DNA of 64,000 nucleotides, taken from NCBI GenBank assembly GCA_029262055.1, contig JAJDAD010000043.1:100012-164011 (forward strand), written 5' to 3'. The notes beneath the pieces were generated by a model. It saw nothing but the letters and a program-made list of their open reading frames with translations, was not told the DNA's origin and ran no database searches. Source of the DNA: Candidatus Zhuqueibacterota bacterium. Lineage in GTDB: Bacteria; Zhuqueibacterota; Zhuqueibacteria; Oceanimicrobiales; Oceanimicrobiaceae. The translations under genes were made by a program, and so were the position numbers. Below, piece after piece: positions 35,749-44,315 of the stretch (within the stretch, counting starts at the first letter, position 1; each line of letters starts with the position of its first letter).

Positions 35749-35783
35749 TTCCGGTCACCACTGCTGTGGTGACCGGAATTTAG
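35749..35783 (+). terminator. Strong hairpin terminator after the peptide gene
   Basis: TTCCGGTCACCAC (35749-35761) pairs perfectly with GTGGTGACCGGAA (35766-35778) around the loop TGCT, followed by a short TTTA. The U-run is weak but the stem is very stable. It separates TPR-peptide transcription from the CHAT gene. Confidence 0.7.
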
Positions 35784-35970
35784 CACTCCAATTCCCCTCT
35801 TCGCCTTGAATTGTCCGCATGAATGCCGGAATGCCGGCTGCCTGCAATTAAGCTAAGCGTCGTAGGCCTCCTCAGTAAGAAACGAATCCATTTATCCTTG
35901 TGTTTATGTGTGCTCTTGAATAGATTGTGCCGCATATTTGATTCCTATTCTTCTTGAAGTTGGTACAGGC

Positions 35971-38900
35971 ATGAAAAGGACAACTACCCTTACGATAATC
36001 TCACTGACTATACTTCTCGCTGGATTCATGATTTGGGATAAACGAACCCCGATGTCGTTGCCACAAATCGAGTCAGCCCTACAAGGCAGCGTGACATACG
36101 AGCAAGAATCAAAACTCGTCGCCCAGATTATCCATATTTTTGAAAACAAAAAAACGAACCCCGACCGAGACGAAGAAGATGCGCCTGTCTTCCCATCATC
36201 CACAGGCTTCACCAAAACCGATTCGATGGTAATGTCCACTATTGGAGGATTAAGCAAATCGAGTCATCAGGACGGCAAGATACAGTCGTTCATTCACGAC
36301 AACAAATTGGCGCTCTATTCTCTGTTTTTCAAACTTTTAGCGCTGAATCGGGAACAGGAGATCGAGGGAGTTTCAAATAGCGATTTGGATTACTCATACG
36401 GCTATTACTTGTCCTGGATTCTGGACAACTACCAAAACTCTGAGGCAGAGCGCTTTTTTGAATCACAGATGCAATTCTACCAAAGTTTGAGACCAGATGA
36501 TTTTCGAAGAAAGCAGCTTCTGGAGGCCTACTGCGCGGAAGTTTTTGCTACCAGTGCTTCTGATTTTAAGAGAAGAGAACGCCTCCTCGGGGTAGGGTTG
36601 ACGCTTGTACGTGCCCTTGGTGATGAAAGGCGACTGGCAGCACTTCTGCCCAGCCTGCAGTTTCGGTTGCAGCAATTGGGGTACGCAAACGCTGGTCTTG
36701 CACTGGGTGATTTCATCATTGCAAAGAGTAGGGAAATCGGTGCGGAACTCTGGCAAGCAAAGGCTTACTCAAACAATGGTTACATCTATGTCAATGAGGC
36801 GGACTATGAGAAGGCCGTCAACTCCTACCGTCAGGCCTTGCAAATATACTCTTCCTACAACCACAAAAGAAACCAGCAGTTTATTTACGAGCGTCTGGCG
36901 GTTTCCTATATTCTAATGGGTGATTTTGCTTGGGCCGAAGAATGCTTGCAAGCCTTCAACAGGATCTCAAATACTTTTCGTCCAGAACAAGAGACGCTCT
37001 ACTGGATGATCCAGGGCTTACTCCGCCAGGAATTGGGAGAGTACGAGCAGGCAAGGAAATCCTTCGAAAAAAGTCATTCCCTGGCCATCGCATGGGACGA
37101 CAAACTAAATGAAGGTATCGCGCTGGCGAATCTCGGGCACAATTATCAAGCCATCGGGGAATTGGAACTTTCATTAGACAATCACACCAAAGCGCTGAAA
37201 GTCGCCCGGGTCGAGGGTAGTCCCTCTTTTGTCACGGAAAAGTACTTAAATCTCATCGAAATCTGTGCGGCCACCGGCACCTTTGATCGCGCTCAAGCTT
37301 ATGCAGACACGGCATCCCGGAAACTGCGAGAGTTCAGTTTTGGTAGGTTGCGACAAAAAAGTCAACTGAAGATCGGCCGGTTTTGGTTGGAGTTGGCACG
37401 GTACGAGGATGCCGAAAAAACGCTTGCTGAAGCGTTGGCCGGCTTCGAGGAAGTACACGACCTGACCGGCCAGATCGACGCCCTGAATCTACTCGGCGAA
37501 ATCTACCGGAAGCAGGGCAATTTCCGAAAGGCCCATCAGGTTCTCATGAAGGCTAAGGGTTTAGGCAAAACGTCCGGGAGGCGGAGTTCTTATTGGCAGA
37601 CCTTGTTTTCCAGCGCCAGAGTGCTCGCAAGCCAGGGTAGAATTGACGAAGCCGAGTCTCATTTTAGGCAGGCAATTGCTGAGATCGCCGCCATCCAAGA
37701 GGACCTGAAACGGGAATCGGACAAAGCGAGTTTTTTGCAGAACATTCAACCCGTGTTCGAGGAAATGGTGCTGCTGCAATTGCGCATGGGAAATGAGCGT
37801 GCCGCCTTCGCCTATTCGGAGCAGGGCCGGGCACAAGTGCTGAAAGTGCTGCTTTCAGCTGCTGCGGGGAACGACTCCAGCGCCTCGCAGCGGACGGACG
37901 AGGCTGCGCCGGATCTGGTTGCTGCCGTACAGGCCGGCTTAGACACGGACAGCCGGGCGCTGCACTACGAAGTGACCGAAGACTCTCTGGTTGTCTGGGT
38001 CATTTCAAAGGACAAATTTGAAACCGAAGTCCTGCCAACCAGCCGTGCCGAAATCGAAAAGCTGGTAGCGGACTTCAAGGGGCAGGTCAGCGTTGACAGC
38101 ATCAGAATACTTTCGCGGGCAGATGTCTCATACGAGCGGATACGCACGATTCTGGCGGACTTGCACGGCAAACTCGTCGCGCCGCTGCTGAGGCATCTCG
38201 GCGCGCAGCAACTTTTCATCGTGGCCGATGAGGCTCTGCACCACCTGCCCTTTGCCGCGCTCATCGATAGCAGCGGACAGTTCTTGATAAAAAAATACGC
38301 CATTGCCTATGCGCAAAGTTCGGAGATCCTCGCCCGGGATTTACTGCATATGGGCCGCCCGGCCAACACGAGTGTGCTGGCGGTGGCTGGTCCCGATCAG
38401 AGTGTGGCGGCAGCAGCGGTCGAAACGGTTGCCGGCTTGTATCCGCAGCGCAGGGCGGTCCTGCCCGACCAGGCCACCAAAGCCAACGTTTTAAGGTTGC
38501 TGGAAGATGCGCCGGAAGTCATTCTGTTCGCGGTGCATGCAGCGGCGGACGTCACCCGGCCGGGTAACTCGCACTTGCAGCTCACACCGGTGGCCGGGGA
38601 TTCTCTGTCCGGCGCCACCGGGTTTCTGCGTGCTCTGCACATTCGCGAGTTAAACCTGCAGCCAACTGATCTGGTTTACCTGTCCGCCTGTGAAAGCGCC
38701 ACCGGACGCTTGTATCGCGGCGAAGGCATTATTAGCCTGCAACGGTCACTCAGAGTCGCGGGCAGCAACTCGGTCATCGCCAATCTCTGGGTTGTAGAAG
38801 AGAAGAAAACGCGCGACGTGACCGTTGGCTTTTTTCAACTATGGTCAAAAGGCGGGCTGAGCAAAAGCACGGCGCTGCGGCAGGCGCAACTCGCAACCAT

Positions 38901-38982
38901 CGACTCGCTGGAAAAAGATCCTCTGTTTATGCCGCACCCGTATTTTTGGGCGGCGCCGGTGCTGACCGGAGTGCCAAATTGA
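35971..38982 (+). CDS. Membrane-anchored TPR-CHAT protease
   Basis: A 1003-residue protein from the ATG at 35971. An N-terminal hydrophobic helix (LTIISLTILLAGFMIW) behind MKRTTT acts as a signal or anchor and would place the bulk outside the cytoplasm. Residues about 230-610 are TPR repeats (KAYSNNGYIYVNEADYEKAV, IALANLGHNYQAIGELELSL, DALNLLGEIYRKQGNFRKAH). The C-terminal CHAT caspase-like domain (about 690-1003) shows QLFIVADEALHHLPFAALID, ILFAVHAAADV (His856) and LVYLSACESATG (Cys907), ending PHPYFWAAPVLTG. CHAT proteases act in regulated cleavage, as in separase-like and Craspase systems. Here the cell compartment and the target are unknown. Confidence 0.88.
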   Translation: MKRTTTLTIISLTILLAGFMIWDKRTPMSLPQIESALQGSVTYEQESKLVAQIIHIFENKKTNPDRDEEDAPVFPSSTGFTKTDSMVMSTIGGLSKSSHQDGKIQSFIHDNKLALYSLFFKLLALNREQEIEGVSNSDLDYSYGYYLSWILDNYQNSEAERFFESQMQFYQSLRPDDFRRKQLLEAYCAEVFATSASDFKRRERLLGVGLTLVRALGDERRLAALLPSLQFRLQQLGYANAGLALGDFIIAKSREIGAELWQAKAYSNNGYIYVNEADYEKAVNSYRQALQIYSSYNHKRNQQFIYERLAVSYILMGDFAWAEECLQAFNRISNTFRPEQETLYWMIQGLLRQELGEYEQARKSFEKSHSLAIAWDDKLNEGIALANLGHNYQAIGELELSLDNHTKALKVARVEGSPSFVTEKYLNLIEICAATGTFDRAQAYADTASRKLREFSFGRLRQKSQLKIGRFWLELARYEDAEKTLAEALAGFEEVHDLTGQIDALNLLGEIYRKQGNFRKAHQVLMKAKGLGKTSGRRSSYWQTLFSSARVLASQGRIDEAESHFRQAIAEIAAIQEDLKRESDKASFLQNIQPVFEEMVLLQLRMGNERAAFAYSEQGRAQVLKVLLSAAAGNDSSASQRTDEAAPDLVAAVQAGLDTDSRALHYEVTEDSLVVWVISKDKFETEVLPTSRAEIEKLVADFKGQVSVDSIRILSRADVSYERIRTILADLHGKLVAPLLRHLGAQQLFIVADEALHHLPFAALIDSSGQFLIKKYAIAYAQSSEILARDLLHMGRPANTSVLAVAGPDQSVAAAAVETVAGLYPQRRAVLPDQATKANVLRLLEDAPEVILFAVHAAADVTRPGNSHLQLTPVAGDSLSGATGFLRALHIRELNLQPTDLVYLSACESATGRLYRGEGIISLQRSLRVAGSNSVIANLWVVEEKKTRDVTVGFFQLWSKGGLSKSTALRQAQLATIDSLEKDPLFMPHPYFWAAPVLTGVPN

Positions 38983-39163
38983 TTGCGGTTCCTTCGTTTC
39001 TGCTATGGAGTGCGTCGACTGCGTCAATGCGTGCGGTAACACAGTTCCCGCACTCCACGTACTCGATTAATGGAGCAAGCTCGGTGTGAACCCGGGCTCT
39101 CGTTGCACCCGAAACAACTTGGAGTGAAGTACTCCGCGAACAGAGCAGGCCGGGAAGGTAGAT

Positions 39164-39180
39164 GATTATCGATGATAATC
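39164..39180. promoter_or_regulatory. Palindrome, candidate Zur-type operator for rpmE2
   Basis: GATTATC-GAT-GATAATC is a perfect 7-bp inverted repeat about 95 bases before the rpmE2 start. Cysteine-free L31 genes are often repressed by Zur when zinc is plentiful, and Fur/Zur boxes are AT-rich palindromes of this general look. Assignment to Zur is inference. Confidence 0.45.
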
Positions 39181-39273
39181 TTCTTGCTTTTCGTGAATCG
39201 ATTTGATATTATTAAAATTGCTTTTTGAGAATCCGATAATAGTATTTGAACCAACATATATGGGAGAAAGGCA

Positions 39274-39597
39274 GTGAAAGCAAAAATTCATCCGGAGTAC
39301 GGTTTTGTGGTGTTTAAAGACTCGTCTTCCGACTTTGCTTTTCTTACTCGTTCCACGAAGAAATCAAAAGAGACTATCAAGTGGAAAGACGGCAAAGAGT
39401 ACCCGCTGATCCTGCTTGAGATCACCAGCGCATCTCACCCGTTTTATACCGGAAAACAACAATTGATCGATTCTGCCGGACGTGTGGAAAAGTTCAGGAA
39501 GAAGTATGGCATGCCCAGAGACAGCCAGGGCGCAAAAGCTGCCCCGAAAGACGAGCCGAAGAAGGAAGAAAAGGCAGAAGCGTCAGCGGAATCCTAG
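39274..39597 (+). CDS. rpmE2: Ribosomal protein L31 type B (zinc-independent)
   Basis: A 107-residue L31 from a GTG start with GGGAGAAAGG upstream. The core is clear: [54 protein letters not shown]. It has no cysteine, so it is the C-minus (type B) paralog that replaces zinc-binding L31 in zinc shortage. The tail after residue 80 is a charged extension ([17 protein letters not shown]). A palindrome upstream and a terminator downstream make it a single-gene unit. Confidence 0.95.
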   Translation: MKAKIHPEYGFVVFKDSSSDFAFLTRSTKKSKETIKWKDGKEYPLILLEITSASHPFYTGKQQLIDSAGRVEKFRKKYGMPRDSQGAKAAPKDEPKKEEKAEASAES

Positions 39598-39620
39598 CAA
39601 TTTCGTTCACAATTTCTTGA

Positions 39621-39661
39621 AACGGGATGTGCTCCGCACCGGGCTGCATTCCGTTTTTTTT
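39621..39661 (+). terminator. Intrinsic terminator of rpmE2
   Basis: AACGGGATG (39621-39629) pairs with CATTCCGTT (39647-39655, one G-U pair), followed by a run of T (to 39661). It lies 24 bases after the rpmE2 stop. Confidence 0.75.
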
Positions 39662-39810
39662 GTGCCATTGCGTGTACCAACAGAAGTGTCTGAGCGAGTC
39701 GGGAGCCGGCCTGTCATGCCGCTGGCGAGTTTAGCCGGAGACCGGAGGCGTGACTTAACGGACCAGGGCTTCGCGCAAGGACCACCTAACCAAGGAGAGT
39801 TGACCAGGGA

Positions 39811-40791
39811 ATGCCGGGCGAACAAATTCAAATAGGCGGACAAGCAGTTATCGAGGGCGTCATGATGCGCTCGAAGGACACGTACTCTGTCGCGGTCAGA
39901 CGGGCCGATGGCAGCATTCTGGTGCGTACAAAGCCCTTTGTCTCTTTTGTGCGGCGCTATAAAGTGTTCGGTATTCCACTCTTGCGCGGCGCATTCGTTC
40001 TTATCGAGTCACTGATACTCGGGGTGAAAGCCCTGACCTTTTCCGGGGATGTTGCGGCACAAGACGAGAAATCTTCGGATAAAGACAAAGACAGCGATGC
40101 ACACTCGGCAATTCCCCAAAAGAGTTTCTGGGAAAAATTGTGGCTGGCGGCTTCGGTTTTGTTTTCGCTTGTGTTAGGCATGTTCATTTTTTTCTACGTG
40201 CCTTTACTGCTCACCGACCTGCTGGGCGCGGAAACGGGGTTTTGGTTCAACCTGGTCGATGGGATTCTGCGGCTGGCCATTTTCCTGCTTTATATTTTCC
40301 TGATTACCTTTATGAAAGACATCCGGCGGGTTTTTGAATATCACGGCGCCGAGCACAAAAGTATCTTTGCATTTGAAAAGGATGCCGAATTGACGCCGGC
40401 CGCCGCCAAGCCTCTTTCGAGGTTTCATCCGCGCTGCGGCACCAGTTTTCTGCTGATCGTGATGCTGGTGAGCATCCTGGTATTCATGTTCCTGGGCAAG
40501 CCCGAAACCATTGCCGACCGGCTTCTGCGTCTGGCATTTATCCCCTTGATCGGCGGCATTTCCTATGAGCTGATTCGCTTGTCCGGGACCGGCGCAAATA
40601 GCAGTTTTTGGCGTCCATTCATCGTGCCCGGCTTGTACCTGCAAAGGCTCACGACCAAAGAACCGGATGAGAGCCAGTTGGAAGTTGCAATCGTAGCGCT
40701 CAAGAGCGCCCTGGGCATGGACTTGTCCGACCACACGGGCGTGCTGGTTGAAGGCGCGCCACCGGTTGCGGCAGGACAGCCGCGCGCATGA
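39811..40791 (+). CDS. DUF1385 (YqhQ-like) membrane protein
   Basis: A 326-residue protein of the DUF1385 family: IQIGGQAVIEGVMMRSKDTY at the start, then YHGAEHKSIFAFEKD and RFHPRCGTSFLLIVMLVSIL. About five hydrophobic segments are seen (near 50-70, 112-134, 147-167, 210-228, 238-255). The family is commonly found just before prfA and prmC, as here, but its biochemical role is not known. The conserved H-G-A-E-H and H-P-R-C-G could bind a metal (inference). AAGGAGAG lies 12 bases before the ATG. Confidence 0.9.
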   Translation: MPGEQIQIGGQAVIEGVMMRSKDTYSVAVRRADGSILVRTKPFVSFVRRYKVFGIPLLRGAFVLIESLILGVKALTFSGDVAAQDEKSSDKDKDSDAHSAIPQKSFWEKLWLAASVLFSLVLGMFIFFYVPLLLTDLLGAETGFWFNLVDGILRLAIFLLYIFLITFMKDIRRVFEYHGAEHKSIFAFEKDAELTPAAAKPLSRFHPRCGTSFLLIVMLVSILVFMFLGKPETIADRLLRLAFIPLIGGISYELIRLSGTGANSSFWRPFIVPGLYLQRLTTKEPDESQLEVAIVALKSALGMDLSDHTGVLVEGAPPVAAGQPRA

Positions 40792-40827
40792 AACCATCGT
40801 TTGTAAATATGTGGGCCGAGTATTGAG

Positions 40828-41895
40828 ATGATCGAGCAATTGACCAAACTGCAGAAGCAGTACGACGAACTCTGTGACCAGATGATGGATCAGGAAGTGG
40901 CGCAGGACCGTAACCGTTACACAGAGCTTGCCAAGAAAAAAAGTAGCCTCGACAAAACCATCGCGACATTTGATGAATACAAGCAAGTGATGAAGACGAT
41001 TGACGGCGACCAGCAGGTACTGGAAGAGGAGACCGACGAGGAACTCAGAGAATTGGCGCAACAAGAACTCGAAGAAATGCAGTCCGAAAAGGAGCGCATC
41101 GAGGACGAGTTGAAAGTGCTTTTGCTGCCCAAAGATCCTAATGACAGCAAGAATGCAATCGTCGAGATTCGGGCGGGAACCGGTGGCGATGAAGCAGGCA
41201 TTTTTGCGGGCGATCTCTTCCGGATGTATACTCGGTTTGCGGAAATACACCATTGGAAAATGGATATTATGAATTCCAGCCCGCAGGGTGTCGGAGGGTT
41301 CAAAGAAATAATTTTTATGCTTTCCGGAGCCGAACCCTACGCCATCATGAAGTATGAGAGCGGCGTCCATCGCGTGCAAAGGGTTCCCAAGACTGAAGCC
41401 AGCGGTCGCATCCACACTTCTGCTGCTTCGGTGGTGGTTTTACCCGAGGCGGACGAAGTCGAAATCAATGTCAGCCCGAACGAACTGAAGATAGACGTTT
41501 ATCGCTCTTCCGGCCCTGGCGGCCAGAGTGTAAATACCACGGATTCGGCGGTGCGCATTACGCACATTCCGACCGGTATGGTCGTGACTTGCCAGGACGA
41601 AAAATCCCAACATAAGAATCGTGCCAAGGCCCTGAAGGTCCTGAGCGCCCGCCTTCTGGAAAAGATCCAACGCGAGGAACACGCCAAGCTGGCGGAAAGC
41701 CGCCGGTCGATGGTCAGCACCGGCGACCGTAGCGCCAAGATTCGCACCTACAATTTTCCGCAAGGAAGGCTGACCGACCACCGAATAGGCTTGACTCTCT
41801 ACCGCCTTGAAGAAGTCCTGAATGGCGACCTGGCAGAGGTGATGGAAAAACTCCGCACCGCCGACCAGGCCGAACTGATGAAAAGTGTTGCGTGA
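40828..41895 (+). CDS. prfA: Peptide chain release factor 1
   Basis: A 355-residue class I release factor for UAA/UAG. The coiled N-terminal domain (1-100), RAGTGGDEAGIFAGDLFRMY and the catalytic loop SSGPGGQSVNTTDSAVRITH (GGQ 231-233) are present, followed by EKSQHKNRAKALKVL and NFPQGRLTDHRIGLTLYRLE. The GGQ glutamine is the target of the methylase encoded by the next gene, which overlaps it by 11 bases. Confidence 0.97.
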   Translation: MIEQLTKLQKQYDELCDQMMDQEVAQDRNRYTELAKKKSSLDKTIATFDEYKQVMKTIDGDQQVLEEETDEELRELAQQELEEMQSEKERIEDELKVLLLPKDPNDSKNAIVEIRAGTGGDEAGIFAGDLFRMYTRFAEIHHWKMDIMNSSPQGVGGFKEIIFMLSGAEPYAIMKYESGVHRVQRVPKTEASGRIHTSAASVVVLPEADEVEINVSPNELKIDVYRSSGPGGQSVNTTDSAVRITHIPTGMVVTCQDEKSQHKNRAKALKVLSARLLEKIQREEHAKLAESRRSMVSTGDRSAKIRTYNFPQGRLTDHRIGLTLYRLEEVLNGDLAEVMEKLRTADQAELMKSVA

Positions 41896-42787
41896 GGTCA
41901 TGGACCTAGCGTTCCGGACCGGCTCCGCTTGCGACCTGCTTAACAGCTCTTCACATTATCTCGAATTGTACGGTGTCGAAAACCCCCGCCTGAATGCTGA
42001 GCGATTGCTCAGCCATGCCGTTGGTCTGGAGCGCGCCAGACTTTATATCGACATGGAAAGAACATTTCCCGAAGACGATCTCCGGTGTTTTACGGAGCTG
42101 CTAAAACGCCGCGCCCGGCGTGAGCCTCTGCAATACATTTTGGGTGAAACCGAGTTTATGTCCCTGCCCTTTACCGTCTCTCCGGAAGTACTCATTCCCC
42201 GTCCGGAAACCGAGGTTTTGGTTGAGCAGGTGGTTGATCGCTGCGAAGTTATCTTTGCTGGTCACCGGAATTTGCCAATTCTCGATTTGGGGACCGGTTC
42301 CGGTTGCATCGCTATCAGCCTGGCAAAATACTTGCCGTCAGCGCACGTAACGGCTGTTGATACTTCCCGGGCGGCGCTGGCAGTTGCGCAAGGCAATGCA
42401 GAAAAAAACGGCGTCGAGGCGCGGATTGAGTTCATACAGTTGGATTTATTCTCCGACGCCTGCTCCGACCAACTGCCGGCATTTGATGTCATTGTGTCGA
42501 ATCCACCGTATGTCTCGACTGCGGAGTATCAGGGGTTGGCCGAGGAAATCCGAATGCACGAGCCTGAAGTTGCGGTTAGTGACCGCGCAGATGGCATAAC
42601 GTTCTACCGCAGGATTGCCTGGCTGGCCGGCCGGCATCTTAATCAGGGCGGGTTGCTGGCTGTGGAGTTTGGCATGGGCCAGGGGCCGGCCATACAAGAG
42701 ACTATGGCGAAATATGGTATCAATATTGAATTGGTTGACGATTTAAACGGGGTCGCCAGAGTCGCGATCGGTCAACGAAGTAATTGA
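41885..42787 (+). CDS. prmC: Release factor glutamine methyltransferase
   Basis: A 300-residue SAM-dependent enzyme that methylates the GGQ glutamine of RF1/RF2. N-terminal helical domain (LNAERLLSHAVGLERARLYI), then RREPLQYILGETEFMSLPF, the SAM loop ILDLGTGSGCIAISLAKYLP and the active site VSNPPYVSTAEY (NPPY 206-209). The start is GTG at 41885, overlapping prfA, or ATG at 41900. Its end overlaps the next frame, but the phosphomutase ATG lies further on. Confidence 0.96.
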   Translation: MLREVMDLAFRTGSACDLLNSSSHYLELYGVENPRLNAERLLSHAVGLERARLYIDMERTFPEDDLRCFTELLKRRARREPLQYILGETEFMSLPFTVSPEVLIPRPETEVLVEQVVDRCEVIFAGHRNLPILDLGTGSGCIAISLAKYLPSAHVTAVDTSRAALAVAQGNAEKNGVEARIEFIQLDLFSDACSDQLPAFDVIVSNPPYVSTAEYQGLAEEIRMHEPEVAVSDRADGITFYRRIAWLAGRHLNQGGLLAVEFGMGQGPAIQETMAKYGINIELVDDLNGVARVAIGQRSN

Positions 42788-42804
42788 AAAACAGGGAGGC
42801 TCTC

Positions 42805-44190
42805 ATGGTCAAATCCACCATCTTCAGAGAATACGATATCCGCGGAATCGCAGATGACGATCTGGTCGACGAAAATGCAGTCCTAATCGGAAAAGGCGTT
42901 GGAACATTCCTGTCGCGCCAGGGCGCCAGGACTCTGGTGATTGGCCGGGATGTGCGGTTGTCCTCCGAACGCATCAGAAACGCTCTGGTCGAAGGTTTGC
43001 TCTCGACCGGCGTGGATGTGATCGACGTCGGAGTTTGCCTGACACCGATTCAATACTTCGGCATCATACACTATCAGGCGGACGGCGGTGTCATGATCAC
43101 CGGCAGCCACAACCCGATCGAATACAACGGATTAAAGGTTTCCGGGAAAGGCGTTTCTGCGGTTTACGGGGACCAAATTCAGCAAATCAGAAAACTCATC
43201 GAAGCGGACGACTTCGCGAGCGGCAGCGGCAAAGTGGAGACAAGAGATCTTTTCCCCGAATATACCGCGATGATAAAATCGAAACTTAAATTTAACAAGA
43301 AGCTGAAGATCGTCATCGATTCCGGCAACGGCACGGGCGGCCTGGTTGCACCCAGGCTCTGGGAAGAGATGGGCTGCGAAGTGGTTACGATTTACTGCGA
43401 GCCGGACGGCACATTCCCCAACCATTTGCCCGATCCCACCGTACCGAAATACGTGGTGGATTTGCAGAAGAAAGTACTTGAAGTTGGCGCGGACCTCGGC
43501 ATCGGCTACGACGGCGACACCGACCGGGTCGGAGCCATCGATGAAAAAGGACGGATGATTTTTGCCGACAAACTCATCGCCATTCTGAGCCGGGAAGTCT
43601 TGCAGGCAACGCCCGGCGCCGAGATTATTTTTGATGTGAAGTGCTCGCAGGCCCTGCCTGAAGAAATAGAGAAAAATGGCGGCAAGCCCATGATGTGGAA
43701 GACCGGGCACTCGTTGTTAAAGGCCAAGATGAAGGAGCGAAAATCTCCACTGGCCGGGGAGATGTCCGGGCACATTTTTTATGCTGACGACTTTTACGGA
43801 TTTGACGATGCCATCTATGTGTCGGGTAGATTGCTGCAGATTCTTTCCAACACCGACAAAACGCTGGCGCAAATAGCCGACGAGATTCCGGCTTTTGAGT
43901 CTACTCCCGAAATCCGAATCGAAGCAACAGACGAAGACAAGTTTGATGTTGTCGCGGATCTGGCCGCGTTCTTCAAGAAAAGCTACGACAGCATCGATAT
44001 TGACGGCGCCCGCGTGTTGTTCGGTGATGGCTGGGGCCTGGTGCGCGCTTCAAACACACAGCCGGTCCTGGTGCTGCGCTTCGAAGCCAAGTCAAAGGCA
44101 CGTCTCCTGGAAATAATAGAGATTTTCAAAACAAAACTGCGTGAATATCCGTCGGTAAAGTTCAGCGATGAAGATTTTGCTGTGGCCTGA
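42805..44190 (+). CDS. Phosphomannomutase/phosphoglucomutase
   Basis: A 461-residue alpha-D-phosphohexomutase; GGGAGG precedes the ATG at 42805. It has IFREYDIRGIADDDL, the phosphoserine loop MITGSHNPIEYNGLKVS (Ser101), the metal loop GYDGDTDRVGAIDE, sugar-binding loop GEMSGHIFYADD, and the phosphate-binding SNTQPVLVLRFEAKS. It interconverts 1- and 6-phosphates of mannose or glucose for envelope polysaccharides. The AlgC/ManB group is clear; sugar preference is not. Confidence 0.93.
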   Translation: MVKSTIFREYDIRGIADDDLVDENAVLIGKGVGTFLSRQGARTLVIGRDVRLSSERIRNALVEGLLSTGVDVIDVGVCLTPIQYFGIIHYQADGGVMITGSHNPIEYNGLKVSGKGVSAVYGDQIQQIRKLIEADDFASGSGKVETRDLFPEYTAMIKSKLKFNKKLKIVIDSGNGTGGLVAPRLWEEMGCEVVTIYCEPDGTFPNHLPDPTVPKYVVDLQKKVLEVGADLGIGYDGDTDRVGAIDEKGRMIFADKLIAILSREVLQATPGAEIIFDVKCSQALPEEIEKNGGKPMMWKTGHSLLKAKMKERKSPLAGEMSGHIFYADDFYGFDDAIYVSGRLLQILSNTDKTLAQIADEIPAFESTPEIRIEATDEDKFDVVADLAAFFKKSYDSIDIDGARVLFGDGWGLVRASNTQPVLVLRFEAKSKARLLEIIEIFKTKLREYPSVKFSDEDFAVA

Positions 44191-44315
44191 CGAGCGGCCT
44201 CGTGCCAGGCTTGATACTCCATTTCAGTACGAAAGATGTGACAATTATTTGCCTTGAAATTATTTTGCTGAACGCTTAGTTTCTATATTTGTATCTGGAC
44301 TTTCGGGATAAGAAC

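Noticed and set aside
35971..38982. CHAT protease as part of a Craspase (type III-E CRISPR) system.
   Set aside because: No gRAMP-type effector, repeat array or Cas gene is present in the window, and the protein has an N-terminal membrane helix.
40204..41415. Long minus-strand open frame (403 codons) opposite DUF1385 and prfA.
   Set aside because: It is the antisense shadow of two well-supported genes; it has low-complexity composition and no family match.
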